Assembly: GCA_036897095.1 (NCBI GenBank)
Contig: JAYMSP010000025.1
Span: forward strand, 52,523-116,522
Length of the DNA: 64,000 bases
Source of the DNA: Plantago elongata
Taxonomy: Eukaryota; Streptophyta; Magnoliopsida; Lamiales; Plantaginaceae
Reading direction: 5' to 3'
Under the pieces are notes generated by a model. That model made no database searches. It was given only the letters and a program-made list of their open reading frames with translations, and was not told the origin of the DNA. This document shows positions 44,391-58,400 of this stretch, piece by piece. The translations under genes were made by a program, and so were the position numbers. Within the stretch, counting starts at the first letter, position 1, and the number at the start of each line of letters is the position of its first letter.

Positions 44391-44690
44391 AATCAACAGT
44401 CTCGCAAGATTTCTTTCATTTTAGCTTTTTCAAAAGGGTTAAAGCTGCCTCGGTGGCAAAAGTTTCTTTTTATTTTATAGAATTCTGCAGGTTTTTAGGC
44501 TCGAAGCCTTCTATCACCGAGATTCATGGTGATTCCTTGACATTTAGTAGTATATCAATCATCTAACAAGAAGGGTCAAATTCTTAGGTTTTCGTACTTT
44601 ACTTTTCTTCTCGTGGGCACCCGCAGGGAGTGGAACGTACCATACGAGATTCCTTAGTCAATTCTGTAGTCTTCCTACTTGTTGTATACT
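44390..44690 (+). repeat. dispersed tail repeat, copy B
   Basis: This copy aligns with copy A through CGCAAGATTTCTTTCAT, TTTTTCAAAAGGG, TTTTTAGGCTCGAAG, CCTTCTATCACCG, TTGACATTTAGTAGTAT and CAATC. It aligns with copy C through AGAATTCTG, TCTTAGGTTTT, CACCCGC, AGATTCCT/GGATTCCT and CTGTAGTCT followed by a TATAC end. It is the best bridge between the other two copies. Both flanks switch at once to the AT-rich island texture, which marks it as an insertion or as a surviving part of a larger element. No terminal inverted repeats or target duplications were found by eye. Confidence 0.75.
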
Positions 44691-47600
44691 AAAATCTATT
44701 GTATACCCTTTATAGAACTTTTTATATTAGATTTATTACTTGTACTAAAATAACTAAATACCTAACACTTAAATAGATAAGTTTACAGGAGATATTCACA
44801 TAGGATTTTAAGAGAGCGTACTTTAAATGAATAATTGTATGATAAGTATGACGCAGCGACTAGAGAGCACCCATTAGTAGCTCTTGAATACTTAAAGTTA
44901 TTTAAGTTATTATTTCTGCCTCTTATAGGAGGTACTAGTCAAGAAGGAAACTTATCTAATTATTAATTATGTTCTAAAGAGACTTTCCTAGTTATAACTA
45001 GAAGTATATAGTATAACTTAGTGCTTAAGAAGTATAAATAAGGCTATTATAGCCCTCTTAAAATGATAAGATATTATAAAAAAGTCTATCCCAAGTTTTT
45101 ATTAATATAGTATAACTTGAAAGGCGCACGTATATCTTAGCCATTAAGCTTGGGTAATACTCATAGCTCTTAAAGTATCTCCTCTATAATTAACAAGCTC
45201 CTTAGATATACTAGTAAACAGCGTACTTAATAATCGTTTGCTAATAATGTATAATAACAAGTACAAGGGAGCTCTATTATTATTAAATTATATGTCTAAG
45301 GGATACAGAAGGAATAATGCATAATTAATCTTATAACCAATTAGAAGCTTATACTTGTTAAAGAAAAAACTCTTTTTAAATAAATAGATTTATACTTACT
45401 ATAGTTACTAATACATGTTCTTATTAAGCAAAAGATTTTTTTATAGAATATCCTTATTAGACTAGGACAAAGACTTAACTTAGTACTTACTATAAATGAA
45501 TGTACCTTAAGATAACCTAATAAAGGGTTAACCATAAATAGAGTAATAGTAATTTACTCCCTCTTTATACTATAAGGTGCTGAGTCACTCCCGCATTATA
45601 TTTAAAAGGTTACGCCTTGCATAAATATTAATTTTTAAGGGAGAAGGCTCAGACTACGGAACACTTTTTACTTTATTCTTATAAGAAGATACTAGACTAC
45701 ATAAGATACTCATATGTCTAAAAATAAAAAGGGGTAGTAAGGTAAACTCCTTGAAATTATATATGCTGGAGCTTTAATAACTAAATTAAGTCTTTCTAAG
45801 CCAAATATCTTATTTAAAGATAGCGCTTCCATTTTTATATAACTAGGATACTATTAAAGGGTGCCTAGGTACTCCACGGCTAAAGTACTCTCCTGTTCCA
45901 GCAAGGCTTGTATACTTACACTCTTTATGTAATGACTTATGTATTAATCACTACTATTTCATGGGTTTTATTACTAAAGGACAGGAGTATCTTTCTAGAG
46001 TACACAAGCTAAGTAGCTCCCTTAGTAGTGTATAAAATGTTAGGGAAGGATCACTTGAATTATTTATGTCTCTTTACTTATATATATATAGTTTATTATT
46101 ATAAAAGTAAATGGTATAAAACTCTATTAGGTAACTATTAAGTGAAAAATACCCTTTTTGTTTCTATTTAGTAAATAGATAATTCCTTTCTCTATCATAA
46201 GTGAAGTCTAAATCTTTCTCAAATATAACATTATATAGAATATAGAGTGCTCTCCTCTCCATAAGTACACTTATTAAGTATACAAGCGCAAGTGTATATT
46301 CTTCCCTATACTTTATATAAGTACTAGGTGAGTTTTATCCCTAATTTACCCTATCTTTAACCTTTTATTATAGAAGCATGCAAAGAAAAGTTTACTTATC
46401 ACAAGATTACTTTCTTATTCAGAGTAGTGCTTTAAAGAGATGTCCTTCATTATACAGAAGCAGATGCGCAGGTGTTACCTTTTAAGATATTAGAGGAAAG
46501 AGTATTTTCTAACTAAGTCACAATTTTTCAAGTATATAGTAGATGCTCCCTTAATAAATGTACAGTGCTTTAGAGTTAAGTCTTTAATTTTTAATTAATA
46601 GTACTTAATAAGTCTTCTTAAATATGGTACTATCTTAGAGCAAGAGTGTATTGTGCCTTCTTTCTTAATAACGTATTAAGCTCTAACTATAAACTTACCG
46701 GTATGTAAGATACTCTGCTCTTATTTATATATTACGTGTACTTCATAATTATATAAGAAGTACTAAGATATTATTCTAGCTTTTATTTACATTTACTAAG
46801 TATGCATAAATATTTCCCTTATTATATATAATAGGCCCTAATTATTTTTTTTTTAAAGAGCGCTCTTTTCTATAAATATAAAATATACAGTATCCAACAG
46901 GTATTTATAATGCCTTTAGTCTATAATAAGGGCGCAGTCCTAGTATAAGTTTATGTATAACTAGTTGTTAGTGGGTTACTCTTTCTGTAAAAATGTACAA
47001 TAACCTAGTAAGTCTTAACTAAAATATAATTATTTCTTAAATACAAGAAGAACACCTATTCTCCGGTGTAATCTCAGTGTACATTTTTTTTTTAAGTCTA
47101 CTGAATTATGTTAAAAATTAATAGTAGTTAAAGAGTAAATATGGCTTTATATATATATATATAAAGGGAATAGGCAATTTCATGATTACACATCTAGACT
47201 AGAATAGTAGTTCTAATGCAAATAGCGAGTTACTTAAAGTACTTTCTTAGTAAAAGTAAAAAGGATAATTACTCGATGAATCTTAATCATTTAATAAAAG
47301 TATTAGGCACGACAAACTTTTTCTAGCAGGCACTTTTCTTAGAGGCAAGTAATCTTAGGTAACTTAAACAAGTCTTTATTAGTAGCTGTATAAAAGGTAT
47401 TATGTACTATAATTTCTTATGCTAAGCTAAATAGTTATAACAAGAGGGCTGCTCAATTGATTTTCTTAATTACTATAACCCAAAAGATAAGAAGGAGATT
47501 ATTCTATTTCACACAAGAAGTAAAGAGTTCATAGCTACTAATTAGTTTAGTATAGGGTATACATAAGAGCATAGAGTACACTAGTACCTTCTTTACTTAA

Positions 47601-49950
47601 CCTGCACTTGAGTAAATAATAACTCTCTAAATATGCTTGTTCTAGATACTTAAAAAAATTAGATACTATTCACAAAGGAAATCTTACTCTATATGATATG
47701 ACTTATTATTATAAGCTCTTAAATAAAATATAATAAGTGCACAGTTCTTATAGTATCGCTCTAGTTTTTTGTATACCTTTTTGTTATAGAGTTCCCTTTT
47801 AAATAAATAGGGTTAATAGAGCGTAGTACTCTTTCACTATGACATTAGTTACGTATTTATATTTAAGACAAATAAAACATCCTATAATAACATAAGATGC
47901 TTCATGATTAATCTATGTAGGTTAAAAAGATTACTAGGATTTCCTCCTCTTTTCAAATACTAATTTACCTGAAGCTCTTATAGTAGTAAGGTTTAGAGTA
48001 ATAAAAAAGCATACCTAAGTCTCCTTCTTATGCTTTTATTAGAGAGATCTTTTTCATAACATAATTAAGGAGTAAAATAGAGAGACTTCTAAGATTAAAG
48101 GCACGTATATTTTTTTAAAAAGCTGAAGATAACTATAATAAGTATACGCGTACTAATATAAGATATACTATACTCGTATAAGTATAAGGTAGTCTCATCT
48201 CTTCTTCCTTAACCCGTTTAAAAATATAATTAACTACTACTTACTAAAGAGTAAATACTTTCCTTATAAACAAGTACTCTAGTAGATAGCGCACAATAAG
48301 TGTAGCTTAATAATGGAACAAGAAATCTTTCCTTTCTTTAAGTAAAATATGATAATTACTGAACAACCCTTAAGACTTTATCGGATATCTTAGAGAAGAA
48401 TCTAGTACACATACCCTTTAACTATTAACGGAGAATTGAGGTAATATTCCTTTGACTCATAGAATAATTAAGCCTTTATAATAATTTCTATATAAGTTAC
48501 GTGCTCTTTAATAACTCATTAGGATATGCTCAGCAAATAATAATCTATAATAATGAAGACTTTAGAAGACAACAGTATTATAAATATAAGTAAGTCCTAA
48601 CCCTTGCATAAAGGAGTTATTTTTATGCCTAATTATGCATCTAAGAGGGTACTTAATATAGAATCCCTAGTTAACTTTAGTAAGTCTAATACTTGTCTTA
48701 ACAACGAGTGAGTCTTCTTGCTTATAAATACGCTGCAAATCTATAACTATATAGAAGAAGAGAGCTCCTTTAACCAATCTTTTTTTATAAATGCGTGTAT
48801 GCTTGACTAGAGAGGATATAAACTTTCTTCATTATATATTACTTTTACTATATTTATTAAGATAATTTGTACGCTAAAAAAAGACTCTTCCCTTTCATTC
48901 TCTATTATAAGTGAGTAAGTACATAAGTTTACCCTTTCTTATTAATACAGGCTTAATCCACTAGAGTATAGCGGGGATATTTCCCTTAGCATACTTATTA
49001 ACTAATTGTTTATGTAAGTATAGCACTTTCTTCTATAAAAGCAGTGCCTTTATAGTTTAACTCAGGCTTAAATTAAACACAAGTAATCTCCTTCATAGGA
49101 TATAATTTTTATAAAGATCTTACTTCAAATAACTCAATTATAAAGGGAAAGTACTTCATTATTCTATGACAAGGGCGTAACACTACATAAATAAGAGGTC
49201 TCCTAAACTCTATAGGTAACATAATTCCATAACGGGTAGAACTAGAACTTACACAGCCCCTTACTTAATAAAGGAGTAATAAGGAGCGAAGGAAGAAGAG
49301 GTAATTCTCTAAGTTATGCACTATTTTATACTATACTAATGTTAACTATGAAACTACTCTAGTATAGCAACGCCATGTATAAAAGAAATTCCTTGTCTCT
49401 TTAACTAATGTATTAAATAGAGTTAGTGCCTAGAGGAAGAGAGTACTATAGAAAATACACCTATCCTTGCACTTAAGTCTTAGAGAGTATTATGCCTTTA
49501 AAGAGAGTTGCTATGTATTTAAATAAGTTTACCTGGAGAGTTTTTACTAGCTATTTATAGAAAGACGAGTACTCCTTCTCTTACAATTAATAATTGAACC
49601 TTCTCTTTTATTAAAAATATAAATATTATACTAGCTCTAAATACGAAAGACTAACTTCTTATAGAACTTATGGTAACTCTCCTCTTAATTGTCTTCTACT
49701 AGAGTGCGTTTAAAAATCTACTAGAAATGAATGAAAACTAGAGAAGGCCTTTCTTTATGACCACACTTTAAGCATGCTTTTATAGAGTCTGTATTAATTT
49801 TTTATAAATTAAGTCTTGATTAAAACATTCTATTACTACAGTAAGAGTCAACTACTAGGTATTAATAATGCCCTCTAAATAATATCTAAATAATAGTGCA
49901 TCAATCATTTCCCTTCCCTTTTTTATGTTCTTCTTACTTATGTTATGTCC
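44690..49950. other. gene-free block with recurring GC islands (right part)
   Basis: The texture is the same as at 26-44 kb and no gene is recognised. A short (TA)n tract lies near 47,149-47,163. The texture fades at about 49,900-50,000, where words such as GAGTACT and CTCTCTT become rarer. That boundary is approximate. Confidence 0.4.
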
Positions 49951-52900
49951 TTTTCTAGCATAGCAGTATACATCGAAGATGGTTTTGTAGAGGTGCTTAT
50001 TAAGTAAGAAGGTTAGTCACTAATATTTGGATTATAAGTAACTGCTAAGCTAAGATTCTTCCTTCACCTAGGGTATACCAAAGATCAGAGCTCCTATACA
50101 AGATTTTTCTTTATGATATCTCTGTTATACAAACACAAATAACCAAAGTTGTATTATAATAATCTTATCACTCTTTTTGCTGCTGTTTACATTACAAGAT
50201 GAATTAATTGAACATAGTATTTGTACTTCTTTATATCTAGAGTTGAAAAGTCTCCATGCATTTTCTGGGATTGGGATGGGGTAATTCTATATTTCATATT
50301 TCTCCTTTTTCTATCCCGTTCTGTATGTAATTTCTTTGGGTTCAATATTGGTATCTTTCTTTATTTACTTTATTTAGGCGTTCCACCTAAAATACTATTC
50401 ATTCTAAATAAAATCAAAAGAATGCAAAATGTAAACCTTAATGTAATGCACAATTAATATAGGCACCACTAATGTAGAAAATATAGAACTAAAACTAAAG
50501 AAGAAAAGATACATATTAAGACGGGTTCTATTCATTTTATTTTTTTCACGCAGATCTTACTACTGGACCTGATCCCATTACAGCACTTTTTATTTATAGC
50601 TTAATTTCATCACTAATTTCATAACGGAAAGTATAGGCATGTACTAATTATAAGAGAAGCAGTACTCTACTAATACCTAGAAATATAACTAGAATAGACG
50701 ATTAGTTAACAAACTAGAACTTTACTTAATCCTAATATGACAAGCTAGAATTCCTAAACGAAGTTCTTTATAAAGATTAGAGGGCAGACATTATTATATA
50801 GAGTAAAGTAAATAGCTTATTTAGTACCTAAAGGAATTCTATATTTACTTAAAAATCTTATATTAATAATGTAAACATTTTTTTTACAAAAATACTAGAA
50901 ACTTATACTAGCGTGCTTAATCTTAGAAATAATACATAAGCTTATATAGCCTACATACAAAGACTTTTGAACATGAAAAAAGAAGTCGTCTACTTGGAAC
51001 CTAAATAAATGTAGTATCAATTATAAGGTTCTATGGTATTTAAGGTAACGCATAGTAAAAAGAATATTCAGGATAATGTCTAAAGTTAGAAAGTAAAATA
51101 AAAAAGTACACCAATAAATAACTAGTAAATATAAGAAAGTGGAGAAAGAAGTGCTCATATATACCTTATTATGTTGTATATTCTATGGCATACTGTAATT
51201 TCTTTATCTGATGAATACTTTTTAATAAATTTATATAATGCCTTTACAAACGTGTTTGTTTTACTTCTACAATTTCTACACTATACTGTTTACACGACTC
51301 CATATTATGCGTTTACTCCTAGAAGAATATTTCTCTATTAATTAAGTAAATATAAAGTATAAACTTCTATTTATAAAATAAAAACAATGACATAAAAGCA
51401 GTTGTTACGCGCGCAGTCTACTATAAATAGATTTTATTACTAAGGGTTTAATTAATATAAGACTAATAAAATAAAAAATGAAAGGTATAGCAGTATTCTT
51501 AGGAAATAGGTTTAGTAATAAATGTGTCATAGTAGTGGTTATTATGTAGCTAGGATACGCCTATAATTATGTGATACAGGATAAGTCTATACTATGCTTA
51601 GGTTAGGTAGAAGACTATACTTCATTAATAAATTATAATAATGCATACGCTTGTTAAAGAAATATTGATTGATATTTATCTTAAATATTTTTCTTTATAC
51701 TCTATATACTCCTATAGATTCCTTACTAGTAAGGGGTTAACAGTAACACTCCTTTCTGTTTAGTACATAACATGTAGGTATAAAAATACACAACAAGGAA
51801 GTACTCTTATTTATATTCTATCTTTTGATTTTAGGATATATATATAACATATTATTAGGTAACATTTTTTTAATATGCAAGAGCTATATTAGTATACTAT
51901 ATAGTAAGATTACCAAAAAAATATAGTTACAGACTAGACAAAAGCGAAGGAAGATTAAGGAATACGTATAAAGAAATCTAAGAAAAAGGAAAGAGCTAGG
52001 ATTTTTTTATAAAACTACGAGATGTCTTTACAAGAATAATACTTTTTGTGGTCTAATAGAAATAATTATGAAGTACCCAACAAAATAATGTAGCTTACCT
52101 TGCTTTCTCTTTCCTTTTTCTTACAAATACTATATCACATGTTACAGCTCCTATATTATAAGACTTAAGCTTGCTACTGACGTAATTCCTCTTATATTCA
52201 ATTCTATTTTGAAGTGATAATTAGTAAATTAATTATTAAATAAATGCTATACCCCCTCTATTAAAACCTAAGTGTGTAATAATTCCCACCAGGGCGGGCT
52301 AACCTAATATTATATTTAAGTACGAGCATTACTCTAGTGTACTATGGAGATTTTCTTCTTTTAGATCATGTACTTATATGATTGAATCTAATACAATGCT
52401 TGCAAAGCAAAATATGCTATGTTTTAAAACCTTTCTAAAAACCCTATTATAATAGTATTTTGTTAAGAATGAATACCTTTTTCTATTTATGCTAACAAGC
52501 TAAGTTATAATTTCAAAGAGTGAAGTGATCCTATTTACTTACTACAGTATATGTCCTTTATGTTGTACTTCTTTACTTATAACTTATAAGATGCTATAGT
52601 AGAACTCTTAAAAAGAAAAGAAGGAGCTAAGTACAATTAATGAAGTAGAAGATAGTTCATTACAAGATTTATATTAATTTTATGTTCACATCGAGTTATA
52701 ATATAAGCTCTTTCTAACGAGTAAGGATTACTATCACTATCGATACTCTAAATAACACTTTTGGTCCAAAGTTAGAGTATTTACAACAAGACAATAAGGA
52801 GGACTTGGGGAGAAACCCAATTCTTAGTAAATATTATGTGCACAAAAGTACAATAAAAGTGAGATTCTAGAGATCCCCTCCTAGGTTCTAGCGGAGTTTT

Positions 52901-55225
52901 CTTATGTTTATATACATTTTTTTTAGGTAATAACATAACACATACATATAAGAAGTATAACTTAGAAGAATTCATGTAAGATATCACTTCGCGAAGAGGA
53001 GTTACTGGCACGTACTTAGATAGAGTATGTTGTTTACTTCTATATTTGTCTATATGCGTACTATAAATTTAGATGTTTAAAAGTATACGCTATTACCTTT
53101 CATAGAACAAAGTCACTTCTATAATTAAAGACGAGTAGTCACAGCAAGACGTACAGCAATAAGACAAGCTTTCTTTCATGCCTAAGTAAAAGCTCTTTAG
53201 TAAATAGCCCCATTATAAAAAGTATATCTCGATAAAGTATTTTTTTGTAATATTTCCTTATGTGTTTCTGCCTTAGTCTAAGGTACTTCTTAATATAGAG
53301 TTTCTCTCTTTGCACGTGCAATATACTTTGAAAGGCTTATTCTATATTATTATAAATTACATTTTAATTAACAAGAATTGTATCATTTATTTCTTATTAG
53401 GACACACACAAAGGACAATAATAAACTACCTAGGGAATTTTGCTCTCACATATTTTCTTTTAAAATTTAGAATGTATACTAGTATTCTCTTACCCTATTT
53501 TATATACTAACAGCATAATGACTGAGTTCCTAACAAATAATACTTAGAAAAACAACGATATAGTTAGTACTCCTCCAACACGTTTCATTTTTTATAAAAT
53601 AGATCTTACAAGTAAAAGTACTTAGTATTTATAAAATAGTTTAGAAAATTTATAAAAATAGATTTTTTTTAAACATGACTAGATAAGCTATATATAGTAC
53701 TACTTAGATAGGTTATCGTATATACCGGGAAACTTAGGCATAGATATGATTTTAGAGTAATAAAGAAAAAGCTGGACTATTCATAACCTATAGAATTTGT
53801 CTTAAGTCAGATATAATACGGCTTGTACTTTAATTTTTAATTCTATATTTAGAGTATACTTTATATAATTAGTAGGTGTACAATTCAATTTATAGATCCA
53901 CTAAGTTACTTTGTATAAAAAGCAAGGCCACTACTATGTTTTTATTATGTATGAATTGTATGAATACTTATTCCTTGTTTAGTGTGTTTTCTTTTATAGA
54001 TAACATAGCATCTAGATAATAATCTTACACGAAGTTGTCATACTATTCTGACTATGACACGGGTATACAAGCATTCAACGTAGGGGTTACTAGAATTAGA
54101 GTTTTACATAGCAGAAGGAAGTATTAATATCCTTTTAGTGAGAAGGTACCTAGGATTATGCTCTTTATATTTACTACTATTACTTATTACTATACTCGTT
54201 TAATTATAGACTTAATTTACTTAATTCCATCCTTTAGTGTTTAACCTAAATTTATATATAACTCTTTCTAACTTACAAGTTTTTGTAGTATAACAACTTT
54301 ATTTATATAAAATTATCACTTCGCTCAGTAACTCATGCTTATTATTTATTGACTTACTACAACTACATTGTTTGTTGGTTATAGTATAATATAACTCTAT
54401 CTAACCCATTACTTTATAATTAGATGAAAAAAAAAGAAATATCCCAATCTAGGTGCCTTCGTGTCTTCCTTGGAAACTATGAAATCTAAATTCATGCCCC
54501 CTCTGCGTACATACTCCGCTTATATTTCTACACCATGTTGTATTTTTAATATAATATAGCTTACCCCAAGGTATTATTGCTTAAAGACATATTATTTTTA
54601 ATAAAAGGCATCTAGTCTAGTAGAATCTAAGTATACAAGTTTTAGTAAATTTTATTTTAGGGGTACATTAGATTTCTCACCCCCTACGTGTTCTATGTTG
54701 TATTGTATATAGTAAACAAATATAAGAGTAAATGGGTTTTTGTAACACGCATATGTTTTTTAAGTTAAATTTATTCGATACGAAGTACACGAACGACTAA
54801 TACTTAATTACATCGAAGCATGCTCTTTAGACTTTCTTCTCTTCATAATCTAAGCGCGGAACAACAATCCTCAAAGAAAGGGATTATATTAATAAAATTA
54901 AAATAATAGAAATAAAATAGGGCACATTTGTTGTCATCTTATAATTCTAGTAAACCAAGAATAAAGTTCTTACCTATAGACAGTGTAATGAACTCCTATT
55001 TAACTATTTTAAGTCATGTGTTATTCATTGTAATTCCTTGTTTAAAATTATAGGGTAAAGTACTCAAAGTTATATTGTGGGAAATACATGTAATTAGGTA
55101 CAACTCCATTTTCTATTCTTTTATTATAATAAAGATATCTTCATTTAGCTATAACTATAAGTTACTATAGGATAAGTATAATTTTGTAGTGCTCCTTCTT
55201 TGGTTTAGAGTATACCTACACTTTT
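49950..55225. other. AT-rich intergenic DNA, no recognisable gene
   Basis: Nothing recognisable on either strand. A 78-codon frame at 50,221-50,457 has a hydrophobic product but opens with TTG and matches no family known to me; hydrophobic translations are expected from T-rich DNA. Other frames are below 80 codons and overlap on opposite strands, for example 53,139-53,321 and 53,310-53,510. Confidence 0.55.
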
Positions 55226-55239
55226 ATGCTTTTCGCGTG

Positions 55240-55428
55240 TCAGGTTTCTAGGCCAAGAGAAGCTGCCCGTCTGGAGCATGCATCTGGGGGGTATGCGTGG
55301 TCATTTCTCCCACTATTTTCTTCCTGGATGACTACATTTTCGTGCATTGTATTGTGGTACGGCAGTCTGTGCTCTTCCTTGCGAGTTTGCTCGAGAAAAT
55401 GCAGAAATTCGGTGTAAATTGCGTTTAT
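55240..55428 (-). pseudogene. fragment resembling cyclic-nucleotide phosphodiesterase catalytic domain
   Basis: This is an open stretch of 62 sense codons plus a TGA stop, with balanced base composition in strongly AT-rich surroundings. The minus-strand translation contains FLHFLEQTRKEEHRLPYHN followed by TMH. Class I cyclic-nucleotide phosphodiesterases carry a helix of the type FL..(F/A)LE, then about nine residues, then (P/A)YHN..HA.DV.Q. There the first His is the catalytic proton donor and the second binds metal. Both His are present here, followed by ENVVIQ in place of AADVVQ. Downstream residues no longer fit the family, so the match may end at an exon border or a break. There is no start codon for a full enzyme (family catalytic domains are about 250-300 residues). 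I infer a nuclear gene fragment captured by this DNA; a chance match is the main alternative. Confidence 0.4.
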
Positions 55429-58400
55429 TTATTAGCTCGTAAACACTGTTACTCCTAGAAAAAAGAGCGTTCTTATGGTGTCAAAAGATGTAAAGAGATA
55501 CTATAAAAGTCATTCTCCTAGTAAATTAAAAAAGGGGAAATCTAGGATTATACCATATAATAAAAGGGTATCTTTGTAGTAGTTAAAAGACATATGTTGT
55601 ATCATAACTTGTGCAGTATATATAACTCAAAGTTTGGGAGTAAGTGTCTGTCCCTGCTAAAATGTAATATATCTAAACTATATAATTAGGTTCATTTTAT
55701 AAAAAAAAGGAGATAATAGATTTCTTCTTATATACTCTCTACTATGGAACAAAGTAAGGTGTTATGGAAGTATTACTACCAAAACTAGAATTTATTAGAT
55801 TAGTCTTGTCAGAAAGTAAATCCTTTTACTTACCTAGAGGGTTACGATATCTTTGTGTTTTAGAAATGAAAGGTAACAACGTATTTTTGTATTATACACT
55901 CTTGCTTGTAGGTTTATTAATATAGTATAGTAAAAGTATAAAAAGAGGAGGTTTACTCCTGGAGCATATGCTTTGATATATTGAAATACACAACCAACAA
56001 TTCTAGTAGAGGGTTTACTCCAGTACATAATACAAGGTAGCTTTTATGATACACAATACACTTTGCTTTTATACTACAACTAAGACAACCTCGTGCTTTC
56101 TTATTAAATGGGGGTTCTTACTAGAGAGGTACCTCACCTAACATAATATGTCAAGTACTACTTAATAATTAAAGACTATTTCTATTATATAGGTTCCCCT
56201 TCCTTAATTTATGAGGATTTACTTGCACGTTAGGACTGTAATCTAATATTATTTTAAATTATATACTAAATATACTAAGTATTAGGCTTTGCTATGTTAC
56301 CCACCTATCTACTATATTTTATGAAAGGTATCTCTAACTAGAATTCCACTACTAATCTTTTTTTTAGCTTACTTACCTTTATTTTCTAAGTACGAATTGT
56401 ATATTCCTTTTTTATTTTATATCTTTTCTGAGTCCTTCCAAGTACATGTGCATGTTCTAAAATGTACAATTTATTTACTTATGCTACTACTTAATAAATT
56501 AAAGAAAATTGCCTTATTAAATTTACCCTAGAACTAAGAAAGAAATTCCATTTACTTAAACTTAACATGTTACTTAAGTAAGAACAGGCTTAGAGACTAA
56601 GACTATATATATGTATTTTTTTGTGTTACAACTCAGCTTTCCTTTTCTAGTGTAATCCCCTTAGGATCTCCAATAAAAGTTGTGTGCTTTCCTTTCCTAA
56701 CATAGGTGTTTCAGAATTCAAAGACTAGTGTACTGCAAGTATAAAATATAATTATAGGATCGTTACTAGACTAGAAGTGATCCTTCTTATTTAGGCATTA
56801 AAAAAAAACAGGCAGTGCACACTTTTAAAATCAGTTATAGCAAGATGCGTACATCATAATAAAATATACATGAATTTTAGTAAACTATGTCACTAACAAG
56901 AAGGTACCGATTATTTAATACCTACTTTTTGTTTGGCTTTATTACGTAAGTATTTTTATAGGATAGTACATTACAAAGCCTCGGTAGCAGTAAATTTATG
57001 TAGAGGTATGCCCGAAGCATTATAATTTTGCTATACTACAGATATAGCCTCGCTCACTAAATAATTCTATAATTTATAAAAAAGCTCCTTATATCACATA
57101 TTTAAAAAGATTTCATACTCGTAACTTAATACATTATTTGTTGCAGTTAACGGAGATACCCGTGTTCCTAGTTTACGTGTTACCCTTACTAACTCAGTAG
57201 TACTACTTAACCTTACATTATGCTTTTTAACAACTCCATTCATCTTCTTTGTAAAACTTATAATATAATATCTAGCTATAAGGAGTTATTCTAAAGTACG
57301 TGAACATATGTTCAGTCTCTTTTGTAGTATAAGTATAACATAATAATATTAAATAATCCCAACCAACTCCTGTTTTGTTATAGTACATACTTGTATAGGG
57401 TTTTACTACAAGGAGCATAGTATATATACTATGTATACTACTAAATATAAATGTTTATAGGATGCCTCCGTAGGAAGAAGCCAGCACACGTAGTACCCAT
57501 AACATGCACTCAATATCTGTATAATACTAGTTTTTTATTTTATTTGCACGTTACTTTAAATCCTAAAGATGTATACTTGAGGGGTAAGCTCAGTCCTTAT
57601 ATACCTTCTTTTCGACTAAGACGCAAGACTATTTATTATGTACTTAACTAGATCGAAAACTCATTTAAGGTGCTAGATCTACTTTACATTTTAGAAGTAA
57701 GGAAATACAATAGCTATTACAATTATAATGATTAAAACAAATTAAGTAACTTATAAATAAATCTATAGAATAAATGCTAACGTTATACTTACATTTGGTA
57801 ATCGCCATACAATACTCCTTATAATGTGGGACTTTTTAGCTTATACCCCTTATATGCATATATTTTTTATTAAATGAGTTCAACAAAGGAGGCGAAAAAA
57901 GGAGTAATACTTGTTGTAAAGATTAAAATAGAATAGAATTAAACGAACATAGAAGACCCAGAGCTTCTAGTGTATACTTATGTAAAAACCCTAAATGAAG
58001 GGGAGATTAAAGATCATTTGAATATTCCTAACTTGTTTTACCATACCCATGTTTTAAAAAACTAAAAAAAGTACATAAAATCTTCCAAGATGGTCTCTAT
58101 TATAGGATTCATTTATATTTCGTGAAGTGCATCCTTTCATTTTCTTTGTCATAGTTGACCCCACGAATAAGTAATACCCCTCGATGATGCTGTACCACGC
58201 ATCTCTTTTCTAGTTTTTACTAGTATAAGTGACTTGTCCTTTTTAATACACTTAGAATAACCCATGTATCGTTTTGTCATACGTAAAATTACAAAAAAAA
58301 TATTTATAACATAAATGGAAATAAGGAAGGAACTTAAAAAGTACAAGTAACTATGTATAGGAATTTCGGTTAATTAGAATCAGAAATTATAATTAGTTTA

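Noticed and set aside
44372-44566. 64-codon frame in tail copy B sharing DSLTFSSI with a frame in copy A
   Set aside because: The shared residues follow from DNA homology; copy C has a stop at the same place, so a conserved protein is not supported.
50221-50457. Hydrophobic 78-codon plus-strand frame
   Set aside because: TTG start and no family match; hydrophobic translation is expected from T-rich DNA.
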